10,353 nucleotides of DNA from a bacterium (GTDB lineage Bacteria; Sumerlaeota; Sumerlaeia; UBA8349), in NCBI GenBank assembly GCA_013203855.1, contig JABMPG010000154.1, positions 1 through 10,353 of the forward strand, given 5' to 3'. Under the pieces are notes generated by a model. That model was not told the origin of the DNA and searched no databases. It saw only the letters and a program-made list of their open reading frames with translations. Positions 1-6,945 of this stretch are shown piece after piece (positions within the stretch are counted from its first letter, which is position 1; every line of letters starts with the position of its first letter). Both the position numbers and the translations under genes were made by a program.

Positions 1-849
1 GATGTTGGTGTCGATGCCGAGTTCGGTCAGGGCGCCGTCGAGATCTTCGCGTTCGATGCGGCCGCGGGAACCGGCGGCGACGGATTTTCCGAGAACCTTT
101 CGGCGCTGGGCGAAGGCCGCGTCGATGAAGCGGAAGAACCCGCGCCGTTCTTCGATATCGGTCGTCAGAGGACCGCCCTTGCGGGGGGTGAGGCGGACCA
201 GGGCGGACCGGACCTTGGGCGGGGGCATGAAGCTGCCAGCGGCCACGGTGAAGAGATTTTCCACCTCATAGCGGGCGCGAACTTTCGCGGTGAGAATGCC
301 GTAGTGGCGCGAGCCGGGGCTGGCCGCCATGCGCACCGCCACCTCAAGCTGCACCAGCAGGCAGATGCAGGACGGCTCAACCGCCGAAGCGAGGAGTTTG
401 AACAGGATCGGCGATGTCAGGTGATAGGGGATGTTGCCGATGACGCGCAAGTCGTCGATCTCCGGCCGGGCCGCCACCAGCCCCTCGAGGTCGAGATCCA
501 TGAAGTCGGCATAGAAGAATAGAACGTTGTCGATCCCGCGAAAACTCCGCTGGTGCAGGGGCTGGAACCGCTCGTCGAGTTCGACGGAAAAAACCGTCCG
601 GGCCTTCGCGGCCAGGAGCGTGGTGAGGTTGCCGAGGCCCGCGCCGATTTCGAGAACGGTGGTCTCGGGGGTGGCTTCGACCGAAGCGGCGATTTTCTCC
701 AGGACTTTCTGGCTGACGAGGAAGTTCTGGCCCAGGCCCTTTTTCAGGTGTAGGCCGGCCTCGGCCAGTTGGCGCGAGATGCCGCTCATCTGAGGCTTGA
801 AGGCGGCGCGAGGCTGATTTCGGTCCGTGCGGGGGGCTCGATTCTTCAT
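1..849 (-). CDS. rsmA: 16S rRNA (adenine1518-N6/adenine1519-N6)-dimethyltransferase RsmA (KsgA), C-terminus cut by window edge
   Basis: RsmA/KsgA dimethylates two adjacent adenines in the 3'-terminal hairpin of 16S rRNA during late small-subunit assembly in the cytoplasm. The reading frame is open for 283 codons from the ATG at 849 to the left edge; since the family is usually about 270-290 residues, only the last few residues can be missing. Visible hallmarks are KKGLGQNFL (residues 36-44), the SAM-binding motif VLEIGAGLGNLT (65-76), the acidic E90/D92 pair after the next strand, the catalytic NIPY motif (139-142), and the C-terminal signature FMPPPKVRSALVRLTP. The start at 849 overlaps the stop of the upstream PPC-domain gene as ATGA, suggesting translational coupling. 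No clear Shine-Dalgarno is seen. The 35 or so residues before KKGLGQNFL form a basic extension; Met21 is an alternative start. Identity is secure; the exact start is less so. Confidence 0.95.
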   Translation of the reverse strand, partial: MKNRAPRTDRNQPRAAFKPQMSGISRQLAEAGLHLKKGLGQNFLVSQKVLEKIAASVEATPETTVLEIGAGLGNLTTLLAAKARTVFSVELDERFQPLHQRSFRGIDNVLFFYADFMDLDLEGLVAARPEIDDLRVIGNIPYHLTSPILFKLLASAVEPSCICLLVQLEVAVRMAASPGSRHYGILTAKVRARYEVENLFTVAAGSFMPPPKVRSALVRLTPRKGGPLTTDIEERRGFFRFIDAAFAQRRKVLGKSVAAGSRGRIEREDLDGALTELGIDTNI

Positions 850-1295
850 AGGGCGCGCGCCAGTTTCAGGAGTTTGAGCCCGCTCTCCGGGTCCAGTTCC
901 CGTCTCGCGTCGGCGCCGACCCATTCGATGATGAAGACCTCGAGAACGAGGAAGCAGACGGCCTCTTCGCGCGGACACCCCACCAGGGCGGTCTCGCCTC
1001 GGCCGATGCCGGCGTGAAAGTGGAGCATGGGTTTGCCGTCGGCGGGGAACAGGCTGCCGATGCCGACCAGTTCGCGGGCGTCATCGAAATGCTGGACCAT
1101 GGGCTCGATATCGCGGAGTTTCGCCTCTTTGGGACCCGTTACCACGGCGCCGCGCCGGATGCCTCCGAGAGCAAGGACCGTGGCGCACAAGACCTTTTCC
1201 TTCTCGGCCAGTTTCTCGATTTCGGCGTAGATCGACTCCCCGTCTTCGAGACGTGCAATCAGGGTTCGCCCGATCTGGGTGGTGGTATATTGCAT
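846..1295 (-). CDS. PPC domain (DUF296) protein
   Basis: This 149-residue protein consists of a single PPC/DUF296 domain (plants and prokaryotes conserved domain), the fold found in plant AT-hook AHL proteins and as a stand-alone small protein in bacteria and archaea. Evidence is the order of conserved blocks: ARLEDGE near residue 14, an ALGGIRRGAVVTG block (42-54), and the LHFHAGIGRGETALVG block (91-106) with the His-x-His pair H92/H94, followed by a hydrophobic strand VCFLVLEVFIIEW (113-125) and the RRELDPESGL tail. The His pair is a plausible metal site. There is no AT-hook, so a DNA-binding role cannot be assumed. The ATG at 1295 follows an AGGAGAAAGGA Shine-Dalgarno stretch; the frame stays open upstream to 1442 but that part lacks conserved character. 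It overlaps rsmA by ATGA, so both are probably one transcript. The true biochemical role is unknown. Confidence 0.85.
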   Translation of the reverse strand: MQYTTTQIGRTLIARLEDGESIYAEIEKLAEKEKVLCATVLALGGIRRGAVVTGPKEAKLRDIEPMVQHFDDARELVGIGSLFPADGKPMLHFHAGIGRGETALVGCPREEAVCFLVLEVFIIEWVGADARRELDPESGLKLLKLARAL

Positions 1296-1336
1296 CTTGG
1301 CGTCCTTTCTCCTGGGGGGCACGAAGCCCAACCCTG

Positions 1337-1366
1337 ATTGTGCCCACCGAGCCGGCTTTCCCGCAA
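1337..1366 (-). promoter_or_regulatory. Candidate sigma70-type promoter for the PPC-rsmA operon
   Basis: Reading leftward, a -35-like TTGCGG (1361-1366) and a -10-like CACAAT (1337-1342) are separated by 18 bp. The start codon of the PPC-domain gene lies about 40 nt further on, with its ribosome site between. Both boxes are imperfect (four of six consensus positions each), so this is a suggestion only. Confidence 0.3.
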
Positions 1367-1387
1367 GCTTTTCCGCCGTCTCGCGGG

Positions 1388-1416
1388 TTGACAGCGCGCT
1401 TCTCGCGAAGGAAAAT
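1388..1416 (+). promoter_or_regulatory. Candidate sigma70-type promoter for kdsA operon
   Basis: A perfect -35 hexamer TTGACA (1388-1393) is followed at the optimal 17-bp distance by GAAAAT (1411-1416), which matches the -10 consensus at four of six positions. A start of transcription near 1423 would leave a leader of about 33 nt before the ATG at 1456, room for the AAAGGGA ribosome site at 1444-1450. It lies in the divergent intergenic region shared with the PPC-rsmA operon. Confidence 0.6.
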
Positions 1417-1455
1417 GAGGTGCCTTTTGTTTTCCGGCGCATGAAAGGGATCTAT

Positions 1456-2289
1456 ATGGAAAAGACCGAAGTGAAGACCGTACGAATCGGCTCGATTGCT
1501 TTGGGCAACACGCCCCTGCCCGTCCTGATCGCCGGGCTCTGTGTTCTCGAGGATGCCGATCATGCGGTGCGGACCGCGCGGCGTCTGGCCGAGATCGCCG
1601 GGGAAGCCGGGTTCGACCTCGTTTTCAAAGCCTCCTACGACAAGGCGAACCGGACCAGCATCGACTCCTATCGCGGGCCCGGAATCGATGCGGGCCTCGA
1701 AGCGCTGGCCCGGGTGCGCGAGGAAACGGGCCTTCCGGTCCTGACCGATGTGCATCGCGAAGAGGACATCGAACGAGTCGCCGCCGTGGTGGACTGCGTT
1801 CAGATCCCGGCTTTTCTCTGCCGCCAGACCGATTTCGTGGTGGCCGTGGGACGGACGGGCAAGGCGATCAACGTGAAGAAGGGTCAGTTCATGGCGCCGC
1901 CGGACATGGCCCAGGTCATCGGGAAGATCCGCTCGACCGGCAACGACCAGATCTGCCTGACCGAGCGCGGCGCGAGTTTCGGCTATCACAATCTCGTGGT
2001 CGACATGCGTGGACTGCTCCTCATGCGCGAGCTGGGCTGTCCCGTGGTTTTCGACGCGACCCATTCGGTGCAGCTACCCGGCGGCGCGGGAACGGTCTCG
2101 GCAGGCGACCGCCGATTCGCCCCGCCACTCGCCCGGGCCGCCGTTGCCGTGGGCGTGGACGGCCTCTTCCTCGAAACTCACGAGAACCCGGACTGCGCGA
2201 GGTGCGACGGTCCCAATTCGCTGGCGCTGGACGCCCTGCCGGAATTGCTGGCCGATGTTCGTGCCATCGTCGAAGGGCTCAGGAGATAA
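1456..2289 (+). CDS. kdsA: 3-deoxy-D-manno-octulosonate-8-phosphate synthase (KDO-8-P synthase), metal-dependent type by its ligands
   Basis: KdsA condenses phosphoenolpyruvate with arabinose-5-phosphate to KDO-8-phosphate, the committed cytoplasmic step to the KDO sugar of lipopolysaccharide inner core. The 277-residue length is typical. Diagnostic blocks are FKASYDKANRTS (57-68), SYRGPG (71-76), TDVH (97-100), IPAFLCRQTD (117-126), INVKKGQF (138-145), ERGASFGYHNLVVD (170-183), DATHSVQLPGG (200-210) and ETHENP (240-245). Recalled metal ligands of the Aquifex aeolicus enzyme (C11, H185, E222, D233) correspond to C29, H203, E240 and D251 at a constant offset of 18, so metal dependence is predicted. 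Odd points: Leu28 replaces the Pro before the ligand Cys, and residues 252-253 are Gly-Pro as in metal-independent enzymes. The start at 1456 is chosen for the AAAGGGA site five bases upstream; an in-frame ATG at 1441 is possible. First gene of a three-gene operon. Confidence 0.96.
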   Translation: MEKTEVKTVRIGSIALGNTPLPVLIAGLCVLEDADHAVRTARRLAEIAGEAGFDLVFKASYDKANRTSIDSYRGPGIDAGLEALARVREETGLPVLTDVHREEDIERVAAVVDCVQIPAFLCRQTDFVVAVGRTGKAINVKKGQFMAPPDMAQVIGKIRSTGNDQICLTERGASFGYHNLVVDMRGLLLMRELGCPVVFDATHSVQLPGGAGTVSAGDRRFAPPLARAAVAVGVDGLFLETHENPDCARCDGPNSLALDALPELLADVRAIVEGLRR

Positions 2290-2295
2290 CCTGCG

Positions 2296-3186
2296 ATGCG
2301 TTTTCGATTTCGGCCCTGCATTTCCCTGTTCACCTTTGCCACTTTCACGATCATGGCCGTGACGGGCCTTGTTCTGTTCATCATGCCGCCAGGCCGAATC
2401 GCCTACTGGACCCACTGGAGACTTGCGGGGCTGGGAAAGGATCATTGGGGCAATGTTCACATCGTCTCGAGCCTCTTCTTCATCCTGTCCGGCATTCTGC
2501 ATGTCTATTACAACTGGCGCCCCTTCTGGAGTTACATAAAGGAAAAGGCCTCGGCCGGGCTGCGCCTGCGCGCCGAGATGTGGGCAGCCACTGTTCTCAT
2601 TGTTCTACTGGTCGCCGGATCTCTCCTGCCCCTGCCGCCGCTGACCAGCATCCTGCGCCTGAACGCTTATTTCAAGGAAGTCTGGGTGGACGACCCCGCA
2701 CTCGAGCCGCCATTCGGTCATGCCGAGCTTCTCTCGCTGAGCGGCTTCTCACGGAAGATGGACATCGAACTCCCGGAAGCCGTCAAGGCCCTGCGTGAGG
2801 CCGGAATCGAATTCGACAGCGCCAGGCAGAGCCTGGAGAAGATCGCGCGCGCCAACGGCGTGCCTCCCGTGCGGCTTTACCAGATCATTCGGCCTTTCCA
2901 AAAAGAGCCGGCACAAATTCCGGTCGAGGGTGGTTTGACGGCGGAGGCCGTGGAGGGGCGTTTTGCCGGAACAGGAATCGGCATGAAGACGATCGCCGAG
3001 ATCGCGACTCAGACCGGCACTGAAGCCGGACTCCTGGCAGAGCGTCTCCGGCAGGCGGGCCTTGACTTCGACAACTCGGACTCCCTGAGAGAAATCTCCG
3101 AACGCAATGGACAGAACCCCCTCGAAGTGCTGAAAATCATGCTCGTGACTGGTTACGGTGGCAAAGAACTGCGATCCGACAAATGA
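2296..3186 (+). CDS. DUF4405 domain membrane protein with duplicated C-terminal helical repeat
   Basis: A 296-residue protein. The N-terminal third is a DUF4405-type membrane domain with three predicted membrane segments (about residues 8-30, 53-71 and 94-114), including the family-typical TGLVLFIMPPGRIAYW stretch and the LHVYYNW block after segment two. Two histidines, H55 and H69, lie 14 residues apart on the second segment, a spacing reminiscent of haem-binding cytochrome b helices; no matching histidine is seen on the other segments, so haem binding is unproven. The soluble C-terminus contains two related units (about 141-198 and 227-282), each ending in a pattern of LR-AG-FD, SL-x-I, A/E-R-NG. 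Function is unknown; electron-transfer or sensing roles are guesses. It starts 6 nt after kdsA, with AGGAG at 2281-2285 inside the kdsA end acting as ribosome site, and its stop overlaps the next start (ATGA at 3183), so it is co-expressed with both neighbours. Confidence 0.85.
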   Translation: MRFRFRPCISLFTFATFTIMAVTGLVLFIMPPGRIAYWTHWRLAGLGKDHWGNVHIVSSLFFILSGILHVYYNWRPFWSYIKEKASAGLRLRAEMWAATVLIVLLVAGSLLPLPPLTSILRLNAYFKEVWVDDPALEPPFGHAELLSLSGFSRKMDIELPEAVKALREAGIEFDSARQSLEKIARANGVPPVRLYQIIRPFQKEPAQIPVEGGLTAEAVEGRFAGTGIGMKTIAEIATQTGTEAGLLAERLRQAGLDFDNSDSLREISERNGQNPLEVLKIMLVTGYGGKELRSDK

Positions 3187-4091
3187 ACAGCCCTAACAGA
3201 ACCGTTCGCCGGGCCCTGAACGACCCCACGTTCCGCGTCACCCTCTGGGGCGCGGTTGTGAACATCGCACTGAGCGTGCTCAAGGTAGGGATCGGGCTTC
3301 TCGTGCATTCGATCTCGCTGGTCGCCGATGGCCTGCACTCTCTATCAGATCTGGTGACGGATGCGGCAGTGCTGATCGGCGTCCGCGCGGCTGAACGCCC
3401 GGCCGATCCGGGCCATCCCTACGGCCACGGCCGGTTCGAGACACTGGCGGCCGCCTTCGTCTCCCTGGTTCTGATCGCGGTCGGCTTCGGCATAGTGCTC
3501 AAAGCCGCGCAGGCCCTGTATGCGGACGCCAAGAATCCTTACAGCGTCTATGTTCTCCTCGCGGCAGGGGTGTCGATTTGCTCCAAGGAATGGATGTACC
3601 GGGCGACGCGTCGGGTGGCGATGCAGAGCGGGAGCTCGGCCGTTCTCGCCAACGCCTGGCATCATCGCTCGGACGCCTTGTCCTCGGTGGCGGTCGTGAT
3701 CGGCGTCCTCTTCGGACTGGCGGGCTTTGATCACGGCGATCAGGTCGCCGGGATCATCGTCGGCGCCATGGTGATTGTTTCAGGGGGCAAGATTCTGGCC
3801 GCCAGCATCATGGAACTCTCCGAGGCGTCGATCGAGGGGAAGTTCTACGACCAGCTCCATGAGATTCTGGAGAAAGAAGAAGACGTCCGCTCCTGGCACG
3901 CCTGCAAAGGTCGCCGTGTCGGCCGAGAAGTCTATCTCGACTGCCACGTTCTGGTCGATCCCGCCATGACCGTCCGAGAGTCCCACGGCCTGACCGAACG
4001 CGTAGAGAACCAGCTCAAGAGCACCCTTCAAGTCCCGGTCAATCTCCTCATCCACATCGAGCCGTTCCATGGGGAAAGGCCGAGGGGGTGA
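3183..4091 (+). CDS. Cation diffusion facilitator (CDF) family metal efflux transporter, probably zinc-type
   Basis: A 302-residue inner-membrane transporter that exports divalent metal ions in exchange for protons, normally as a dimer. It has the standard layout: about six membrane segments between residues 20 and 205 and a cytoplasmic C-terminal metal-sensing domain (about 208-300). Transport-site motifs are HSLSD on segment two (H52, D56) and HHRSD on segment five (H160, D164). The H-x3-D pair on both helices is the pattern usually associated with zinc-preferring CDFs, whereas manganese types carry D-x3-D, so zinc is the best guess. GHPYGHGRFE (77-86) is the conserved loop after segment two. 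The C-terminal domain keeps histidines (DCHVLVDP, SHGLTERVE, IHIEPFH) matching the usual metal-sensing positions. Last gene of the operon; its start overlaps the upstream stop as ATGA and has only a weak ribosome site, implying translational coupling. Confidence 0.95.
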   Translation: MNSPNRTVRRALNDPTFRVTLWGAVVNIALSVLKVGIGLLVHSISLVADGLHSLSDLVTDAAVLIGVRAAERPADPGHPYGHGRFETLAAAFVSLVLIAVGFGIVLKAAQALYADAKNPYSVYVLLAAGVSICSKEWMYRATRRVAMQSGSSAVLANAWHHRSDALSSVAVVIGVLFGLAGFDHGDQVAGIIVGAMVIVSGGKILAASIMELSEASIEGKFYDQLHEILEKEEDVRSWHACKGRRVGREVYLDCHVLVDPAMTVRESHGLTERVENQLKSTLQVPVNLLIHIEPFHGERPRG

Positions 4092-4399
4092 GTCCAAGAA
4101 CTCCGCAAAGTTAAGATAGGCAGGTGTTTTCCCTCAGCCTGAAGCAACGCCGCAAACGGGCGAACAGGACGACTTGCGAGTATTGGTCGCTGGTCGAGTG
4201 GTCCGCACCTCGCGCGGGCCGAATGGGAACTGCCAGAGGAATAACAGGTCTCTCGAAGGCGATTCCCCAGCCCTGCATTTTCCCATATATTTCTGAAAGT
4301 GTGGGACCGGCGCCCTCGCCGGTCATCCCTTGACCAGCACGGGCTTGCGAAATCGCCGGGAAGACGGACCACAAGAGAGTCCGCTTCAGCCCCCCTCAA
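4092..4399. other. Convergent intergenic region, no credible gene
   Basis: This 308-bp stretch separates the ends of the rightward CDF gene and the leftward pseudopilin. Short open frames exist on both strands but lack ribosome sites or recognisable protein character. The only clear structure is the hairpin at 4305-4324. No intrinsic terminator with a T-run was found for either converging transcript. Confidence 0.6.
4305..4324. repeat. Perfect GC-rich hairpin (8-bp stem, 4-nt loop)
   Basis: GACCGGCG (4305-4312) and CGCCGGTC (4317-4324) are exact inverted copies around the loop CCCT. No T-tract follows on either strand, so this does not look like a standard intrinsic terminator. It could be a Rho-independent-like stabiliser or one copy of a dispersed REP-like palindrome; a copy count across the genome would decide. 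Confidence 0.5.
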
Positions 4400-4992
4400 T
4401 CACTCCAAGACCTCCCACGGCTCGCAGTCCTGCCCGGTATAGATGCCCTTGTTAGTCCGGCTGATGTGTCCGGGACTCACCGAACCGTTGGTCGGATCGT
4501 AAATCACCAGGGGCTTGGTGCCGGTCAGGACATAGCGGGAGCATTTCCCCGGAGGGTGCGGGTCGTGCCAGGGACCGTAGCTTTCCACCGCCCACCGATA
4601 GCCTTTCCGAGCCGCGTTCTGGACCGCCCCCACGTCCCGCACCGGGTCGAACCGGAAGTACCAGTAGGTCTCCGTATGGGTCACTGCCATGGGTCCTGGC
4701 TCAGCGCAAAAGGATCGGGCAAAATGTGGGAGAGATAGGCCACCGGCGTCGTCAGCACCTTGATATTCGCCTTGTGGTCCACATAGCCGGTATCCAGGTA
4801 GTCGCCGGGATAGGCTTTGCAGTCCACGCAATACTGCTCGAGGGCCACGTCCATGACCTGATGGTCGGCCTTCACCCGCGAAACCTTTCCCCGAAACTGC
4901 GCGTCCAGAAAGTTCGGCAAAGCAATCGCCGCCAGAATCGCAATGACGGCCACGACGATCAGCAACTCGATCAGAGTGAAGGCTCTTCACAT
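4400..4992 (-). pseudogene. GspG-like type II/IV pseudopilin gene disrupted by two compensating frameshifts
   Basis: Pseudopilins are inner-membrane proteins cleaved by prepilin peptidase and assembled into the type II secretion pseudopilus or type IV pili. The signature AFTLIELLIVVAVIAILAAIALPNFL, followed by a GKVSRVKAD block, is read in the frame whose ATG at 4992 (GGAGG ribosome site 5 nt upstream) is followed at once by TGA. A GTG at 4990 opens the neighbouring frame, and a single extra base near 4982-4984 would join it to the pilin frame as V-K-A-F. The pilin frame then stops at 4681, but pilin-like sequence (TETYWYFRF, VIYDPTNGSVSPG) continues in the other frame to 4400; one missing base in the GGG run at 4691-4693 would restore D-P-M-A-V. 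Net shift is zero, giving about 196 residues. Mutation, sequencing error and, less likely, recoding are all possible. It lies 69 nt downstream of the sigma gene. Confidence 0.8.
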
Positions 4993-5001
4993 AGGGACCT
5001 C

Positions 5002-5038
5002 CCCGGAAGCAATGATCCCAGACCAGTCCGGTTCCGGG
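5002..5038. repeat. Short inverted repeat abutting the pseudopilin ribosome site
   Basis: CCCGGAA (5002-5008) and TTCCGGG (5032-5038) are 7-bp inverted copies with a 23-nt loop, in the gap between the sigma gene and the pseudopilin. On the minus strand the second arm ends at the first base of the GGAGG ribosome site (4998-5002), so folding might partly mask translation initiation. The stem is short and may be chance. Confidence 0.25.
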
Positions 5039-5061
5039 TAAACCTTCAACGCCTTGCTTCG

Positions 5062-6909
5062 CTATTCCTTTTTCACGAGTTGATCGTTGTGCCAATAATA
5101 GAGGTCTTTCTCTCCGATAGACAGCAGTTCCATGTCCTCGGGTATTTCGTCCAGGTTGAAGGCGTCGAATTGCGAGAAGTCGGGGTTGAACTGAATGCCT
5201 CGGGTCCGTTCAAATCGGATCTGGGTCGTCACCGTCTGGCCGTTCAACACTTCCTTCTGCGTCATGGACGCTTCGCGGGCAACGGGCCGGTCGTCGGGAG
5301 TGGGTCCTGCGTCGTCGAACCAGATGTAGTAGCCGTCGATCATAACTTCGGTCTCAGCCAGCCCCGCCATTCCCGGCAATCGACCCTCGATCTTCCGGAG
5401 CACGATCTTCCGAGCAGGAGTGCGATCTTTCGTCATCCCGACGAAGATATCCAACCAGACTCGAATTCTCCCAAATCCTTCCAGTTCACCCTCGATACCG
5501 ATCCAGTCCGGGCTATCCGGCGAGGAAACGCGGATCAATCGGTCGGAGTTGGCCAGGCGCGATAGGACGTCCACCTCTTCGGCATCCCGGGGCTGATAGG
5601 CGGCAAACCGTCCTTCGAGAAAAGGAGCCATCTCCGGGAGGAGCAGCATCCCGTCCCGCAGATTGCTCCCTCTGTAGAGCGTAGCCTGTGACGTAGGTCC
5701 GTAGAGTGAATGGTCCGTCTCGGAATAGGCGACCGCGTAGGTCGGTCGCACCAGAACATGGAGAGAGGTTTCCTCTTTCACTCCCCCTTCGAACCGCCCG
5801 CCAGTCTGCAGTCCGGTCAGAACGGCTGTGCTCTTCAGGGTTCCTTCCAGAAAAGCCTCCTCTCCCCGGGCGAATCTCCAGTACTCGCCCTGACCCTCCA
5901 TCTGGGTGTCGTCCCGAGTCCGGATGAGTGTGTAGACCGTCACGTAAGGGCCTTTGAGCCGGTTGGCGATGCAACGCCGGAGCATTTCCTGCGGCGATAG
6001 TGACAGGAGGTCAGCCGATGAATCTGAGGTCGCGGCCTGGGCCTCCCGCGCGTTCACCGATGCCGTCATCGGTTCCTCACGCTCAAGATAGGCGTCTCCT
6101 CCAACGGCTGCGGCGGCTACGACTGCGACAACGGCCAGAATCTTTCCGGTTACCATGGCGGGGCCTCCTGTGAGGATGGTCCAGGTCGCGGCGGCCTGGG
6201 TGGTCTTGAACCATTTCACACCCCCCGCCGCGGTGGCGATGGCCGCTTTCGATTCGGCGGAGAGGGACACGAGACTTGCCACCAGCGCGATGGTCTGAAG
6301 ACGTTTCCTCGCCGGGGCTTTCAGTGTTCGCGCGGCCTCGCGCAGGATCGGTTCGAGGGATTGTTTGAGGGCGTTCTGGCCGCGTTTGAGTCGACGGTGG
6401 ACGGTGGCGCGGTGGATGCCGAGACGGTCGGCGATGGCGTCCTGCGGCAGGTCCTCCATGAACCGGAGCAGGATCACCTCGCGCTGTTCGACGGGCAGGC
6501 GGAAGATCGCCTCGCGGAGGGCCTTGTTCTCTTCGGACCGGGCGGCCTCCTGGCGCGGGGTCGGGGGCGGTTCGTCGGCGATGCCAGCGGTTTCTTTCTC
6601 GGCGGAGACCATCTGCAGGAGCCGCGATTCTCGGTTACCTCGCCGCTGCCAGTCGGTGCAGAGGTTGTGGGTAACGCGCACGAGCCAGCCGGGGAAGGAC
6701 TGGATCTGCGGGAGCTGGTCGAGGTGCAGGTAAGCCCGCAGAAAGACCTCCTGGGTCAGGTCCTCGGCCATTTCCCGTCGCCCGAGCCGCGCCCAGGCGA
6801 TGGCGTACACAGTGCCAAAGTACCGCTCGACGAGCCGCCCGAAGGCGTCGGTGTCGCCAGTCTGGGCCAGGCGGATCAGTTCTTCATCAGGGGCGGGATG
6901 GTCCGGCAT
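5062..6909 (-). CDS. ECF-type sigma-70 factor fused to a hydrophobic anchor and a large C-terminal domain
   Basis: A 615-residue protein, over three times the size of a normal ECF sigma factor. Residues 9-90 are sigma region 2 (AEDLTQEVFLRAY at 48-60, SFPGWLVRVTHNLCTDWQRR at 71-90 for core binding and -10 melting); residues 127-185 are region 4 (RLPVEQREVILLRF, then the DAIADRLGIHRATVHRRL helix-turn-helix for -35 recognition). A linker (190-250) holds a weakly hydrophobic stretch at 205-217. A short membrane segment (about 257-271, ILAVVAVVAAAAVGG) follows, then about 340 residues predicted outside the cytoplasm with no domain I recognise firmly; its strand-rich look loosely recalls LolA/RseB-type folds. 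Such fusions suggest a sigma factor that senses signals itself instead of via a separate anti-sigma. The start at 6909 is chosen for CCGGAG six bases upstream; the frame is open to 6975 but runs into the promoter. A candidate ECF promoter precedes it. Confidence 0.9.
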   Translation of the reverse strand: MPDHPAPDEELIRLAQTGDTDAFGRLVERYFGTVYAIAWARLGRREMAEDLTQEVFLRAYLHLDQLPQIQSFPGWLVRVTHNLCTDWQRRGNRESRLLQMVSAEKETAGIADEPPPTPRQEAARSEENKALREAIFRLPVEQREVILLRFMEDLPQDAIADRLGIHRATVHRRLKRGQNALKQSLEPILREAARTLKAPARKRLQTIALVASLVSLSAESKAAIATAAGGVKWFKTTQAAATWTILTGGPAMVTGKILAVVAVVAAAAVGGDAYLEREEPMTASVNAREAQAATSDSSADLLSLSPQEMLRRCIANRLKGPYVTVYTLIRTRDDTQMEGQGEYWRFARGEEAFLEGTLKSTAVLTGLQTGGRFEGGVKEETSLHVLVRPTYAVAYSETDHSLYGPTSQATLYRGSNLRDGMLLLPEMAPFLEGRFAAYQPRDAEEVDVLSRLANSDRLIRVSSPDSPDWIGIEGELEGFGRIRVWLDIFVGMTKDRTPARKIVLRKIEGRLPGMAGLAETEVMIDGYYIWFDDAGPTPDDRPVAREASMTQKEVLNGQTVTTQIRFERTRGIQFNPDFSQFDAFNLDEIPEDMELLSIGEKDLYYWHNDQLVKKE

Positions 6910-6945
6910 GGTGTTCTCCGGTGGATGGGGTCTTTTCACGTACGA

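Noticed and set aside
1081..2064. 327-codon open frame on the minus strand
   Set aside because: It is antisense to kdsA and to part of the PPC gene region and shows no family features; shadow of strong GC-biased coding.
4305..4324. Intrinsic terminator for the CDF gene
   Set aside because: The hairpin is over 200 nt past the stop and has no T-tract on either strand.
4111..4374. Short open frames in the convergent intergenic region
   Set aside because: No ribosome site, no known motif, and the frame runs through the palindrome at 4305-4324; treated as non-coding.
4987..4992. TGA at codon 2 of the pilin read as an amino acid under an alternative genetic code
   Set aside because: TGA serves as the normal stop of several intact genes here, including both ATGA overlaps, so code reassignment is not credible.
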